A stretch of 64,000 nucleotides of DNA, taken from positions 2,155,001-2,219,000 of the forward strand of contig NZ_UFUW01000001.1 in NCBI RefSeq assembly GCF_900460955.1, given 5' to 3'. Shown piece by piece: positions 16,307-24,866 of this stretch; positions within the stretch are counted from its first letter, which is position 1, and every line of letters starts with the position of its first letter. The notes under the pieces are model-generated. The model did not search any database and was not told where the DNA came from. It was given only the letters and a program-made list of their open reading frames with translations. The position numbers and the translations under genes were made by a program. The DNA is from Cardiobacterium valvarum. GTDB lineage: Bacteria > Pseudomonadota > Gammaproteobacteria > Cardiobacteriales > Cardiobacteriaceae.

Positions 16307-17042
16307 GCGGCTGATACTGGCTGCCACACTGGCCGCCATTGCCCTGCAACCAGCACAAGCGGGCGGCATTCCGGTGATCGATGGCGCGGCCATTTCCCAA
16401 TCCATCATGAATTCCGTCAAAGAACTGGCGGAGATGGCAAAACAACTGGAAGAAGCCAGAAATCAGTTGGTGGAGTTGAAGAAGCAGGTGAAAGCCATGA
16501 CCGGCGACAAAGGTTTTGGTGAAGTCATGAAACTCGGCGGCCTGGACGAAGAACTGCAAACCACCTTTGGCGACCTACTGAAAGGCAACACCGGCTCACT
16601 GGCGGAAAAAAGCGCTACTTATCTTGGCAAAGGAGCCAAAGGTATCAACTGCGACAGCGATGACGACGTAACCAAGTCCCTGTGCGAGAGCAGCGTATTA
16701 AGCAACGTCAGTATGCTGAATTACATTGACAAACTGGATAAGCAATATGAAAACAAGCTGAAAAAGATCGAGGAGCTGGCAGAAAAAATCAAACAGACTG
16801 AAGACATGAAGAGTATTGCCGAACTGCAGGCCTCTATTTCTTTGGAAGCAAACAGCATTGCCATCCTGCAACAGCAGACGCAAACCTTCCGTGATTTGAA
16901 TAATACCCGGCAACAAATGTTTGCACAAAGATCATTGGCAAAATCTGGTTCTGAAGAAATCAGACAATTTAATAAAGAACGCCGTGCAGCTTCCTCTGAT
17001 GCCAAAGGAGGTAATGATTATAGCGGCCTATTAGGAAAGTAA
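16263..17042 (+). CDS. virB5: VirB5-like minor pilin
   Basis: The product of up to 259 residues has a signal peptide (KRLILAATLAAIALQPAQA) followed by GIPVIDGAAISQ and long amphipathic helices, the VirB5 pattern. It overlaps the end of virB4 by 44 bp; in-frame ATGs at 16287 and 16293 are alternative starts that would shorten the basic N-terminal part. VirB5 caps the pilus and contributes to recipient contact. Confidence 0.83.
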   Translation: MKAKKTTMTMKTLPKRLILAATLAAIALQPAQAGGIPVIDGAAISQSIMNSVKELAEMAKQLEEARNQLVELKKQVKAMTGDKGFGEVMKLGGLDEELQTTFGDLLKGNTGSLAEKSATYLGKGAKGINCDSDDDVTKSLCESSVLSNVSMLNYIDKLDKQYENKLKKIEELAEKIKQTEDMKSIAELQASISLEANSIAILQQQTQTFRDLNNTRQQMFAQRSLAKSGSEEIRQFNKERRAASSDAKGGNDYSGLLGK

Positions 17043-17051
17043 GAGGTTAAT

Positions 17052-17996
17052 ATGGAAGAAGGAGTGATTATAGGGGTATTCCATTCTCTGGAAACAAACA
17101 TACTAAGTTCCCTCCGTATGTTCTTTACCAATATTAATGTTATTACGGGTGGCATCAGTATTCTGGCTGCCGGTTGGTTTAGCATTTGGGCTCTATATCG
17201 CTCCTATCTAATCTTGGCCGGCTTGGAAGCCGGTTCTTTTATCCCTATTTTTAAGGATTTGTTTATAAAGATGATCATTGTTGTAGGTGTGGCAACTGCT
17301 CCAAGTTATTATCAAGAAGTTGTTGCCGATCTGCTTATTGAAACCACCACAAATCTAGGGAAAGAGCTTAGTGGTACGGATGATGAAAGCGTATTTACCA
17401 AAGCCGGTGAGGTATTGGATCGGGCGGTTGAAGGGTTGACCGTTTCCGGTACAGGAGGCGAAGAAGAAGAGGAGGATCCCGATGCTTCAATCTGGGTTAA
17501 GGGATGGAACTGGCTGGTAAAGAAAGCTAAAGGAATTTGGCATGTAGTCAATTATCCATTCAGTGTCGTTGCAGACTATATTAGCACCATAACTAAATTA
17601 TTTATTATTGCGGCAGGTGCAAGTTATTTAGCTGTTGTTACCTTCTTTACGGTAATGACGAGTAAAATTTTTGCTTTTGCCTCTCTCACGATGGGGCCTC
17701 TTTTTGTTTTTTTTGCTGCATTTGAGAAAACTAGAAGTTGGTTCTCCTCATGGCTTTCAAGTACGATTGGATATTTGTTTACTTTTGTTACTGTTATGCT
17801 GGTTTGGGGATTTCTACTTAATGTATTTAAAGACATGTTTTATGTTAATGCAGAAAATCCATTAACATGGGGAGCAACATTTAAATGCTTATTTGCTTGC
17901 CTGTTCTTTGGAAAAATCATGGATAAAGTGGGTGATTTAGCTAGTAATTGGTTGGCACTAGCAATGTTACCGGGGGGCCAATTCATCAATTTATGA
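17052..17996 (+). CDS. virB6: VirB6-like polytopic inner-membrane protein
   Basis: The 314-residue product has five or more hydrophobic helices and the TrbL/VirB6 pattern, with an acidic loop (GGEEEEEDPDASIW, about residues 136-149) in the periplasmic region. Its sequence is visibly more AT-rich than virB4 and virB8 to virB11, a sign of mosaic origin or relaxed codon use. VirB6 forms part of the translocation channel. Confidence 0.87.
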   Translation: MEEGVIIGVFHSLETNILSSLRMFFTNINVITGGISILAAGWFSIWALYRSYLILAGLEAGSFIPIFKDLFIKMIIVVGVATAPSYYQEVVADLLIETTTNLGKELSGTDDESVFTKAGEVLDRAVEGLTVSGTGGEEEEEDPDASIWVKGWNWLVKKAKGIWHVVNYPFSVVADYISTITKLFIIAAGASYLAVVTFFTVMTSKIFAFASLTMGPLFVFFAAFEKTRSWFSSWLSSTIGYLFTFVTVMLVWGFLLNVFKDMFYVNAENPLTWGATFKCLFACLFFGKIMDKVGDLASNWLALAMLPGGQFINL

Positions 17997-18110
17997 CCAA
18001 TTCCATAAATTTAAAGGAAGAGGAAGGAAAATAGGAAAACAGCCGCAAGAAGGTCAGCAGAATAATAATCAGGGAAATCGAAAACAAACAACCCTATCGG
18101 AGAAAAGAAG

Positions 18111-18278
18111 ATGAAATGCCTGCTATTCATGATGTTAAGCCTGCAACTCTGCGGCTGTTCCAGTGTCAAGGAATATGAATCCGATGTGTTTCCAGAAGGG
18201 AAATGGTATCCGGTCAATCCGGAACATTTCGGCAAGACGGAAGCGCAGCGCCTGATTGAGGGGGTTACCAAGCCATGA
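18111..18278 (+). CDS. virB7: VirB7-like lipoprotein (55 aa)
   Basis: Not obvious by length but well supported: ATG 18111 has AGAAAAGAAG just upstream, the N-terminus is a lipoprotein signal with lipobox LCGC (Cys about residue 15), and the stop overlaps the virB8 start (ATGA). VirB7 stabilises VirB9 in the outer-membrane core. The position between virB6 and virB8 is canonical. Confidence 0.82.
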   Translation: MKCLLFMMLSLQLCGCSSVKEYESDVFPEGKWYPVNPEHFGKTEAQRLIEGVTKP

Positions 18279-19015
18279 GCGAGTTTGCCACGATGAAGAA
18301 ATTTGAAGAGCGCCTAGACGAGCAGAATATTAAATCCATGCGGGTTGCCTGGACGGTCGCTGCCTTGTCATTACTGGTGACGCTGGGCTTGTCTGGTGCT
18401 ATTTATTTCATGCTGCCGTTGAAAACTACCGATGTAAAAGTCCTGATTGTTGATAAAAACACCGGCTATCCGACGGAGGTTACCTCGCTGGCCGAATTTG
18501 AAACGGGCAACCTCCGCGCCATCACCGGCTCTGAAGCCCTCAACAAATTCTTCGCGCAGCAGTACATCATCCTGCACGACAGCTACCAGCATTACAGCAT
18601 CCGTGACGCGTACAGCAAGGTGGAATTGTTCTCTACGGACAGTGTCTTTGCCGAGTACCGCGTCAAATTCCAGCCGCCGAACAATATCGAGCAGCGTATG
18701 GGGACAAAGCGCACGCTGGAAGTCAACGTGATTTCCCTTTCGCCGCAGAGTACACCGACCCCGTTCAAAGACGGCGACAACGGCGTCACCATGACGGCAC
18801 GGATTGAGAAGCTGGTGCGCGAGGGCAGCCGCATTCTTGATAAGACCACCGGCACCGTCACCATGACTTTTGGTTACGACACCGATCTGGCCATGCAGGA
18901 AGCTGCCCGTAACATCAATCCCTTCGGTTTCCAAGTCACTTCCTATCGCTTCGATCCTGATCAAGTCGCCCAGCCGCCTGTGCTGGAATCCACAACCAAG
19001 GAGGGGGCGCAATGA
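18275..19015 (+). CDS. virB8: VirB8 T4SS assembly factor
   Basis: The 246-residue product has a short cytoplasmic N-terminus, one transmembrane helix (about residues 29-49) and the periplasmic VirB8 domain (SYQHYSIRDAYSKVELFS region). VirB8 nucleates the T4SS in the inner membrane. It overlaps virB7 and virB9 by 4 bp each. Confidence 0.93.
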   Translation: MSEFATMKKFEERLDEQNIKSMRVAWTVAALSLLVTLGLSGAIYFMLPLKTTDVKVLIVDKNTGYPTEVTSLAEFETGNLRAITGSEALNKFFAQQYIILHDSYQHYSIRDAYSKVELFSTDSVFAEYRVKFQPPNNIEQRMGTKRTLEVNVISLSPQSTPTPFKDGDNGVTMTARIEKLVREGSRILDKTTGTVTMTFGYDTDLAMQEAARNINPFGFQVTSYRFDPDQVAQPPVLESTTKEGAQ

Positions 19016-19935
19016 TGAAACCGCATACTGCCCTGCTGCCGCTTCTCGCCGTTGCGATCACTGCTTACGCCCGCCCGATTACCTATGTTGACTACGGTCA
19101 GGACAAGATTCCCAACATTGTGACCGCCGCCGGGATTGCTTCGGAAATCATCTTTGAACCGGATGAAATCATCGAATATCACACCTTCGGCTTTGAGGCC
19201 GCCTGGGAAGCGCAGGTTGTCAAAGACCACATCCTTGTCTTCAAGAGCAAAGACGCGCAGCCGCAGACCAATCTGATAGTCCACACCGACAAACGTTCCT
19301 ACCTCTTCACCGTCACCGTCGGCAACAACAACTGGGAAGGACATCCGAATAAGGCTGGAGCGATTTATTCCATGCGGATGCGTTACCACGACGCCAAAGC
19401 CATGCAGAACAAGCAGGCGCGCGATGACAAGAAAGTCCTGCGCAACCGCGAGATCGCCACCTCCGATACCTACCTCTACACCAATTACGACTATCGCGCC
19501 ACTGCCAACGCTTACGACATTGTACCTACCCGCGTCTGGGACAACGGCAAGATCACCTTCATGACTTTCCATCAGGGCACCAAACGCGGTGTTGCCTACG
19601 AACTCGACAGCGAGCACAAGGCAAACCTGGTCAACCAGCACACTGAAAAGAACGGCGTTTTGGTCGTACATGGCGTGTACAACCACCTGATCCTGCGCCT
19701 TGGCGATCAAGCGGTGGAAATCCGCCGCAACGACAAGAGCGGCCGCGCCGAGAACGACAGCAAGACGACGGTCAAAGGCACAGTGCGTACCGTGGATGAA
19801 AACGCACCGTCTATCTTCCGCCGTCCGCCACAAGCCACCAACGCGACGGACACGCAACAACGGCAGATTGAACAACTGATGGAGGTGTACAACAATGCCC
19901 AGAGCAACAACGAAAACGAAAGCGCCGGGGAATGA
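19012..19935 (+). CDS. virB9: VirB9/CagX outer-membrane core protein
   Basis: The 307-residue product begins with a signal peptide ending in a TAYA-like site, followed by a VirB9 N-terminal beta domain, with the RSYLFTVTV strand and the C-terminal domain containing VPTRVWDNGKITFMTF. VirB9 with VirB7 and VirB10 makes the outer core. Its last 41 bp overlap the next gene. Confidence 0.93.
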   Translation: MMKPHTALLPLLAVAITAYARPITYVDYGQDKIPNIVTAAGIASEIIFEPDEIIEYHTFGFEAAWEAQVVKDHILVFKSKDAQPQTNLIVHTDKRSYLFTVTVGNNNWEGHPNKAGAIYSMRMRYHDAKAMQNKQARDDKKVLRNREIATSDTYLYTNYDYRATANAYDIVPTRVWDNGKITFMTFHQGTKRGVAYELDSEHKANLVNQHTEKNGVLVVHGVYNHLILRLGDQAVEIRRNDKSGRAENDSKTTVKGTVRTVDENAPSIFRRPPQATNATDTQQRQIEQLMEVYNNAQSNNENESAGE

Positions 19936-22318
19936 AGAAAAGCGGCTGACCGGTGAGGCACGCTTCAACGAAGAATTCATCCGTGATGTCATCACGGCGA
20001 TCAAGAACAATACCGCGCCGTGGCAAAAATCATGGCAGGCGCAGCAACTGGTCGCGCCCCATAACGCCCTCAGCGGCCGCATGTACAGCGGCCGCAACAT
20101 TATCCGCCTTGCCCTGATTGCCCAAGCTGCCGGTTACGAAGACCCACGCTGGGCGACATTCAAGCAGATTACCGACATGGGCGGGAAAGTCAGGAAGGAT
20201 GAAAAAGGCACCGGCATCCTTTTTTTCAAAGAAGACGAAACCATCAATCCTGACGGCGAGAAAGACAGCCGCCGCACCCTGCGTTATTACCACGTCTTCA
20301 ACATCGAGCAGACGGATTTGCCACGCATTCAGGTGAAGCAGCGCGAGACCGAACCTGACTTGCAAGCCTTCGCCGACATCCTCGCCCGTCACAATCCGAA
20401 AATCGTGCGCGGCGAACCTGCCTACCGCATCAACAACGACACCATCTACCTGCCGGACAAGGGCGATTTCCATACAGAAGCCGCCTATTACGCCACCGCC
20501 CTGCACGAATTGGCACACTGGACGGGACATGAAAGCCGTCTGAACCGCCCGTTGGCCAACCGTTTTGGTAGCCCCGAATATGCGCAAGAAGAGCTGGTCG
20601 CGGAACTCTCTTCCTACCTGACTTCCCTGACTACGGGACTGCCGTTCGAGCCGAACCAGTCCGAAGCCTATCTGCAACACTGGGCGGCGAAGACCGGCTC
20701 CGAACTGGAAATGGCCATGCTGCAAGCCTTCAAGGATGCCGGGGCGGTGCAAAGTTTCCTGACCGGCAAGAGTCGTGAGCAGATCATTGAGCAGCAAAGC
20801 AGCAAGACACCGGAGCCGCTGCCGGAGGTAGTAGCTACACCGCAAACATCACCAGTGTCCGACTTCTTCCGGGAAGTCATGTTTGCACAAATCAGTCAAA
20901 AGGAAGCCCGGCAGGCGCTGGGCATCGTTGAGAAAACCTTTTTGGCCGTGCCCTATCGCGAGCGGCAGGAAGCCGTCGCACTCGGCGCAGTGTGGGACAA
21001 CCGCTACAAAGCCTGGTTTGCGCCGAATCTCGAAGAACAGCCGCAACTGCGTCGCTTCGTGCCGGATTTGAGCCAAACGGCGGGGGGCGCGACCCTGGAA
21101 GACTTCCGCGCGGCCGCCAGCCTGATTGGACTGGATATGCAGCACGCTGACCTCAGCGAAGGCAAGCGCCACCGTGTGCCGCTGCAAGAGCGCAGCAGTC
21201 GCGACAAGGACGGCGAATACCGCATCTTCCACAACGCTGATGGCACTACTGGTGCCTACGCCATCAATTACGCCAGCGCCGAACGCATCAACTGGTCAAA
21301 CCGCAGTCACGTCAAACTGACCCCCGAAGTGCAGCGCGTATCGCTAGCGACGCAGCAGCAGACTGCCGACATCGCCCGGCAAATCGAGGCTCACATCCGC
21401 GAGCAGCGATCCGCATTGGCACAACGCACCTACGCGCAACTGCCGGACGCGCGGGGTGATGAACCCTACCTGAACAAAAAAGGCATCCAGTCCCACAGCG
21501 GCATGAAGCGGCTGGCAGACGGCACCATTGTTGTGCCACTGGTGGACGGGCAGCGTATCACCTCGCTGCAAACCATCACCCCCAACGGCGACAAGCGGAT
21601 GATGTCACAAGCGCCGAAACAGGGATCTTTCTACCCCATCGGCGACCGTAAAAATCCTGAGCGGGTCTTCATTGCCGAAGGCGTCGCCACCGCCGAAACC
21701 GTGTGGCAGATGGTGACCCAGGCCGCGCCCGGCCACCGTATGCTGGTGGTGGCCGCCGTTGATTCCAACAACCTGCCCTACGTTGCCGACAAGCTGCATG
21801 ACAAGTACCCCACTGCGCGGATGTACATCGCGGCCGACAACGACATCCACAACGAGCACAAGGGCCTGAAAAACGCGGGGATCGAGGCTGCGCGACAGGT
21901 AGAGGATAGATACCCCGGTGTGGTCGTGCTGACGCCGCCGGTGGACGCGCAAGCGGCACGCGGCATGGACTGGAATGATTATGCGCAGGCCTATGGCATC
22001 AAGGCAGCGACGGAGGAATTTGTGCGGCAAAGCATGGCAGCAAAAGAAGCAGCCCGGCAGCCACACGAAGCCCCTGTCATTGACCTGCAAGGATTGTCCG
22101 GGCGAGAGGCCGGTCGCAAACTGTACGAGCAGACTCGAGGCGGGGAAGCGCTTGATATGGCGCTAATCCGCCGCTCTGCGCAAGCAGCGGGGTTCCATCT
22201 GGACGAAAAAAAGCTGTCATCTCTGGCAGGAAAGGCCAGTATCGAGAAGGAAGACGCCTTTTTGAGCGCTCTGTCCCCGCGACACACCCCAACACGACAA
22301 AAGGAATACACCCGATGA
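19895..22318 (+). CDS. ArdC-like antirestriction / zincin / Toprim primase fusion (TraC-like)
   Basis: The 807-residue product has in order: an ArdC-type ssDNA-binding domain (about 22-150; FKQITDMGGKVRKDEKGTGI style), a zincin metallopeptidase with HELAH (about 204) plus downstream TGHESRL, a DUF5710-like domain (about 347-385; AVPYRERQEAVALGAVWD) and a Toprim/primase-like C-terminal domain (about 590-705; VFIAEGVATAETVW, IAADNDIHNEHKG). RP4 TraC and pSa ArdC share the N-terminal domain. It probably protects and primes incoming strand DNA. GGAGGTG precedes ATG 19895, inside virB9. It is unusual to find it between virB9 and virB10. Confidence 0.85.
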   Translation: MPRATTKTKAPGNEEKRLTGEARFNEEFIRDVITAIKNNTAPWQKSWQAQQLVAPHNALSGRMYSGRNIIRLALIAQAAGYEDPRWATFKQITDMGGKVRKDEKGTGILFFKEDETINPDGEKDSRRTLRYYHVFNIEQTDLPRIQVKQRETEPDLQAFADILARHNPKIVRGEPAYRINNDTIYLPDKGDFHTEAAYYATALHELAHWTGHESRLNRPLANRFGSPEYAQEELVAELSSYLTSLTTGLPFEPNQSEAYLQHWAAKTGSELEMAMLQAFKDAGAVQSFLTGKSREQIIEQQSSKTPEPLPEVVATPQTSPVSDFFREVMFAQISQKEARQALGIVEKTFLAVPYRERQEAVALGAVWDNRYKAWFAPNLEEQPQLRRFVPDLSQTAGGATLEDFRAAASLIGLDMQHADLSEGKRHRVPLQERSSRDKDGEYRIFHNADGTTGAYAINYASAERINWSNRSHVKLTPEVQRVSLATQQQTADIARQIEAHIREQRSALAQRTYAQLPDARGDEPYLNKKGIQSHSGMKRLADGTIVVPLVDGQRITSLQTITPNGDKRMMSQAPKQGSFYPIGDRKNPERVFIAEGVATAETVWQMVTQAAPGHRMLVVAAVDSNNLPYVADKLHDKYPTARMYIAADNDIHNEHKGLKNAGIEAARQVEDRYPGVVVLTPPVDAQAARGMDWNDYAQAYGIKAATEEFVRQSMAAKEAARQPHEAPVIDLQGLSGREAGRKLYEQTRGGEALDMALIRRSAQAAGFHLDEKKLSSLAGKASIEKEDAFLSALSPRHTPTRQKEYTR

Positions 22319-22773
22319 TGAAAAAGAACCTCAATCCGACCGCAAGCAACCGCGAGGTCGAAGCGATGATCCGTTACGCCTTGGATCACACCGAACAACT
22401 CACGCCGCAGGAGCGGCAGCGGGTGGTGGATTACCTGGGCGACAAAATCGTGGACGGCCTGCCGCTTGAAGCGGAAGAAGAAGCCCTGGTCAGCAAACTG
22501 CCGGAATTCAGGCCGGACGAAGACCCCGGCGATGTCTGGATGGGCGATTACGTCGATCAGGAAGAAATGGCGATGATGGAATACGGCTATAACATCTACA
22601 ACGAAGACAAAACCCTGCAATCCCTGCGCCGGGCCCGCGAGAACGGGCGGCGCATCGGCCGCCGCGAAGCCGACATGATCCGCCGCCTGCACGGGCTGGA
22701 TGTGCATGATGCGCAAGCGTTGGACGTGCGCCTTGCTGTTCTTGACGCAAAAGAGCGGGGTGATGGCGCATGA
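22315..22773 (+). CDS. Hypothetical T4SS operon protein (152 aa)
   Basis: Soluble, acidic and helical product. Its start overlaps the previous stop (ATGATGA) and its stop overlaps virB10, so it is translated in the transfer operon. It contains EQLTPQERQRVVDYLGDKI and a C-terminal basic helix (RRARENGRRIGRREADM). No family is recognised. Two ATGs (22315, 22318) are both plausible. Confidence 0.65.
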   Translation: MMKKNLNPTASNREVEAMIRYALDHTEQLTPQERQRVVDYLGDKIVDGLPLEAEEEALVSKLPEFRPDEDPGDVWMGDYVDQEEMAMMEYGYNIYNEDKTLQSLRRARENGRRIGRREADMIRRLHGLDVHDAQALDVRLAVLDAKERGDGA

Positions 22774-23825
22774 GTACGGTAGGCAGGGTCGGCGGCAATG
22801 GTGCTGGAAATGGCAGCGGCAGCGACGATGACAATGGCTTGAACGGCGGAGGTATCCGCATCTCGCCACTGAAAATTATGCTCCTTGTGCTGGCCGGGCT
22901 GGTCATCGTGGCCGCTGTTATCGTGGGCTTGTTCCTGTACATCAAAGGCTCGCTGGGTTTCGGCAGCAGGGAAAAGGACAAGACGGCAAAAACCCTGGTC
23001 GCTGCACCGGACAATATCGGCAAACTTGATTTGCCGATATTGCCGGAACCGGAAGAAGCTCCGGAAGCACCACCGCCGTTGCCGGAAGCGCAGCCCGCCA
23101 CCGAACCTCCTGCCATCGCCCAGGCGGCACCAAACGCACAACCGGAAAATACCGGGCCGACACTGAACGAACGCCGCCTGGCTTCCGGTGTCGGCAGTTA
23201 CCAGCAACGGCAGAAACCGGAAGAACCGCCACCGCCGACCCGGCAGGCGAAACTGCTGCGCGACGTCGACTACACCCTGATCAAGGGGACGAAGATTCCC
23301 TGTGTCCTGGAAACCAATATCATCTCCGAACAGGAAGGTTTCGCCTCCTGCATCATTTCCCAAGACGTGTATTCCAGCAATGCCCGCGTTCTCCTGATTG
23401 AAAAAGGCACCAAAGTCACCGGAGCGTACAACACCGGCCTGAAAAACGGTGATCGCCGCCTCGGCGTGGTCTGGGACCGGCTGATTACCCCTTACGACGT
23501 AGTGATCCAGCTAGATTCTCCCTCGACCGGCCGCCTCGGTGCTTCCGGTATCAGCGGCAAAGTGGATAACCGCTGGGGCACGCGTATCGGCAGCGCAATT
23601 CTTGTGTCACTAATCGATGACGCCCTGCGCATCGCCGGGGATCGCAGCAAATCCGCCAACGTTATTGTCGGTTCGCAAACCGCCGATACCGGCAAGGATA
23701 TGGCGGCAAAAATCCTGGAGAAACAAATCAACCTGCCGCCGATCGTCTATATCCGCGAGGGCGAGAAAATCAATATCTACGTCGCTGACGATGTGGATCT
23801 CTCTTCCATCTACAACATCCGCTGA
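22770..23825 (+). CDS. virB10: VirB10/TrbI T4SS core protein
   Basis: The 351-residue product has a cytoplasmic N-terminus rich in Gly and Asp, one transmembrane helix (about residues 31-53), a Pro-rich periplasmic stalk (EPEEAPEAPPPLPEAQPATE region) and the TrbI C-terminal beta barrel (YTLIKGTKIPCVLETNI region). VirB10 spans both membranes and senses ATP hydrolysis by VirB11/VirD4. Confidence 0.94.
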   Translation: MSTVGRVGGNGAGNGSGSDDDNGLNGGGIRISPLKIMLLVLAGLVIVAAVIVGLFLYIKGSLGFGSREKDKTAKTLVAAPDNIGKLDLPILPEPEEAPEAPPPLPEAQPATEPPAIAQAAPNAQPENTGPTLNERRLASGVGSYQQRQKPEEPPPPTRQAKLLRDVDYTLIKGTKIPCVLETNIISEQEGFASCIISQDVYSSNARVLLIEKGTKVTGAYNTGLKNGDRRLGVVWDRLITPYDVVIQLDSPSTGRLGASGISGKVDNRWGTRIGSAILVSLIDDALRIAGDRSKSANVIVGSQTADTGKDMAAKILEKQINLPPIVYIREGEKINIYVADDVDLSSIYNIR

Positions 23826-23834
23826 GGCCGCCAT

Positions 23835-24866
23835 ATGGAAATCACCGACAAGCTGGTCAGACAAATTCACAATACCTACGAACAACTCGGCATCCGCCCC
23901 TTCATGGAGCAGCCCGGCGTGACAGAAATTGTCATCAACGAACCGGGCGTCATTTACTACGAAGAAAATTCCGTGTGGAAGCGGCAAACCGTTGAGCACC
24001 GCAATTCCAACGAGCTGATTGAAGGCTTGGGCAAACTGCTGATCAATAACGTTGGCCAAAGCCAGAAATTTGACGAGCACTACCCGATGCTGTCACTGAC
24101 CATGCCGGACGGTGAACGGGCGCAACTGGTGCGCCAACCGGCGGCTGAACAGTGCAGTCTCACCGTGCGCATTCCGTCCAAGACCGTGTACAGCATGGAC
24201 GAGTACGACCGGCAGGGGCTGTTCGAACAAATCGTCCCGGCCAGCGACGAAATCAGCGCGGCCGACAAGGACATGCTGCGGCTGCTACACGAAAAGAAAT
24301 ATCGGGAATTTCTCACGGCGGCCATCGATTACCGCAAGAACATCGTTGTCTCCGGCGCGACCGGTAGCGGAAAAACGACCTTCATGAAGACCCTGCTCAG
24401 TCTGATTTCGCATGAAGAACGCATCATTACCATCGAGGACGCACGGGAAATCTTCATCGACCACCCCAACAAGGTGCACCTGCTCTATCCGAAGAATCTC
24501 GGCACCGATACCACCGTGACCGCGAAAAGCTGTCTGGAAGCCTGTCTGCGCATGAAGCCCGACCGCATTATCCTGGCGGAAGTCAGGGGGGATGAAGCCT
24601 ATTACTTCATCCGCGCCTGCGGCAACGGTCATTCTGGTTCCATCACTTCCTGTCACGCCGATTCCGCGCTGATGGCCTATGAACAGATCGCGCTGATGAT
24701 TAACGCCTCGCCGGAAGGCAGCGGCCTTAGTCATGATGTCATCCGCCGCCTGATTTTCATGACCATCGACGTTTCCATCCATTTCAGCAACATCCACGGC
24801 AAACGCTTCATCACCGGCATCGACTTCCAGCCGGAACGCAGAATCAGGATGCTCCGTCATGACTAA
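23835..24866 (+). CDS. virB11: VirB11 T4SS ATPase
   Basis: The 343-residue product has the N-terminal domain and a RecA-like ATPase with Walker A SGATGSGKTTF (about residue 173), Asp box IITIEDAREIF, and a His box with TSCHADS (about residue 273). VirB11 powers substrate transfer and pilus dynamics. Spacing to virB10 is 9 bp; the 3' end overlaps virD4 by 8 bp. Confidence 0.95.
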   Translation: MEITDKLVRQIHNTYEQLGIRPFMEQPGVTEIVINEPGVIYYEENSVWKRQTVEHRNSNELIEGLGKLLINNVGQSQKFDEHYPMLSLTMPDGERAQLVRQPAAEQCSLTVRIPSKTVYSMDEYDRQGLFEQIVPASDEISAADKDMLRLLHEKKYREFLTAAIDYRKNIVVSGATGSGKTTFMKTLLSLISHEERIITIEDAREIFIDHPNKVHLLYPKNLGTDTTVTAKSCLEACLRMKPDRIILAEVRGDEAYYFIRACGNGHSGSITSCHADSALMAYEQIALMINASPEGSGLSHDVIRRLIFMTIDVSIHFSNIHGKRFITGIDFQPERRIRMLRHD

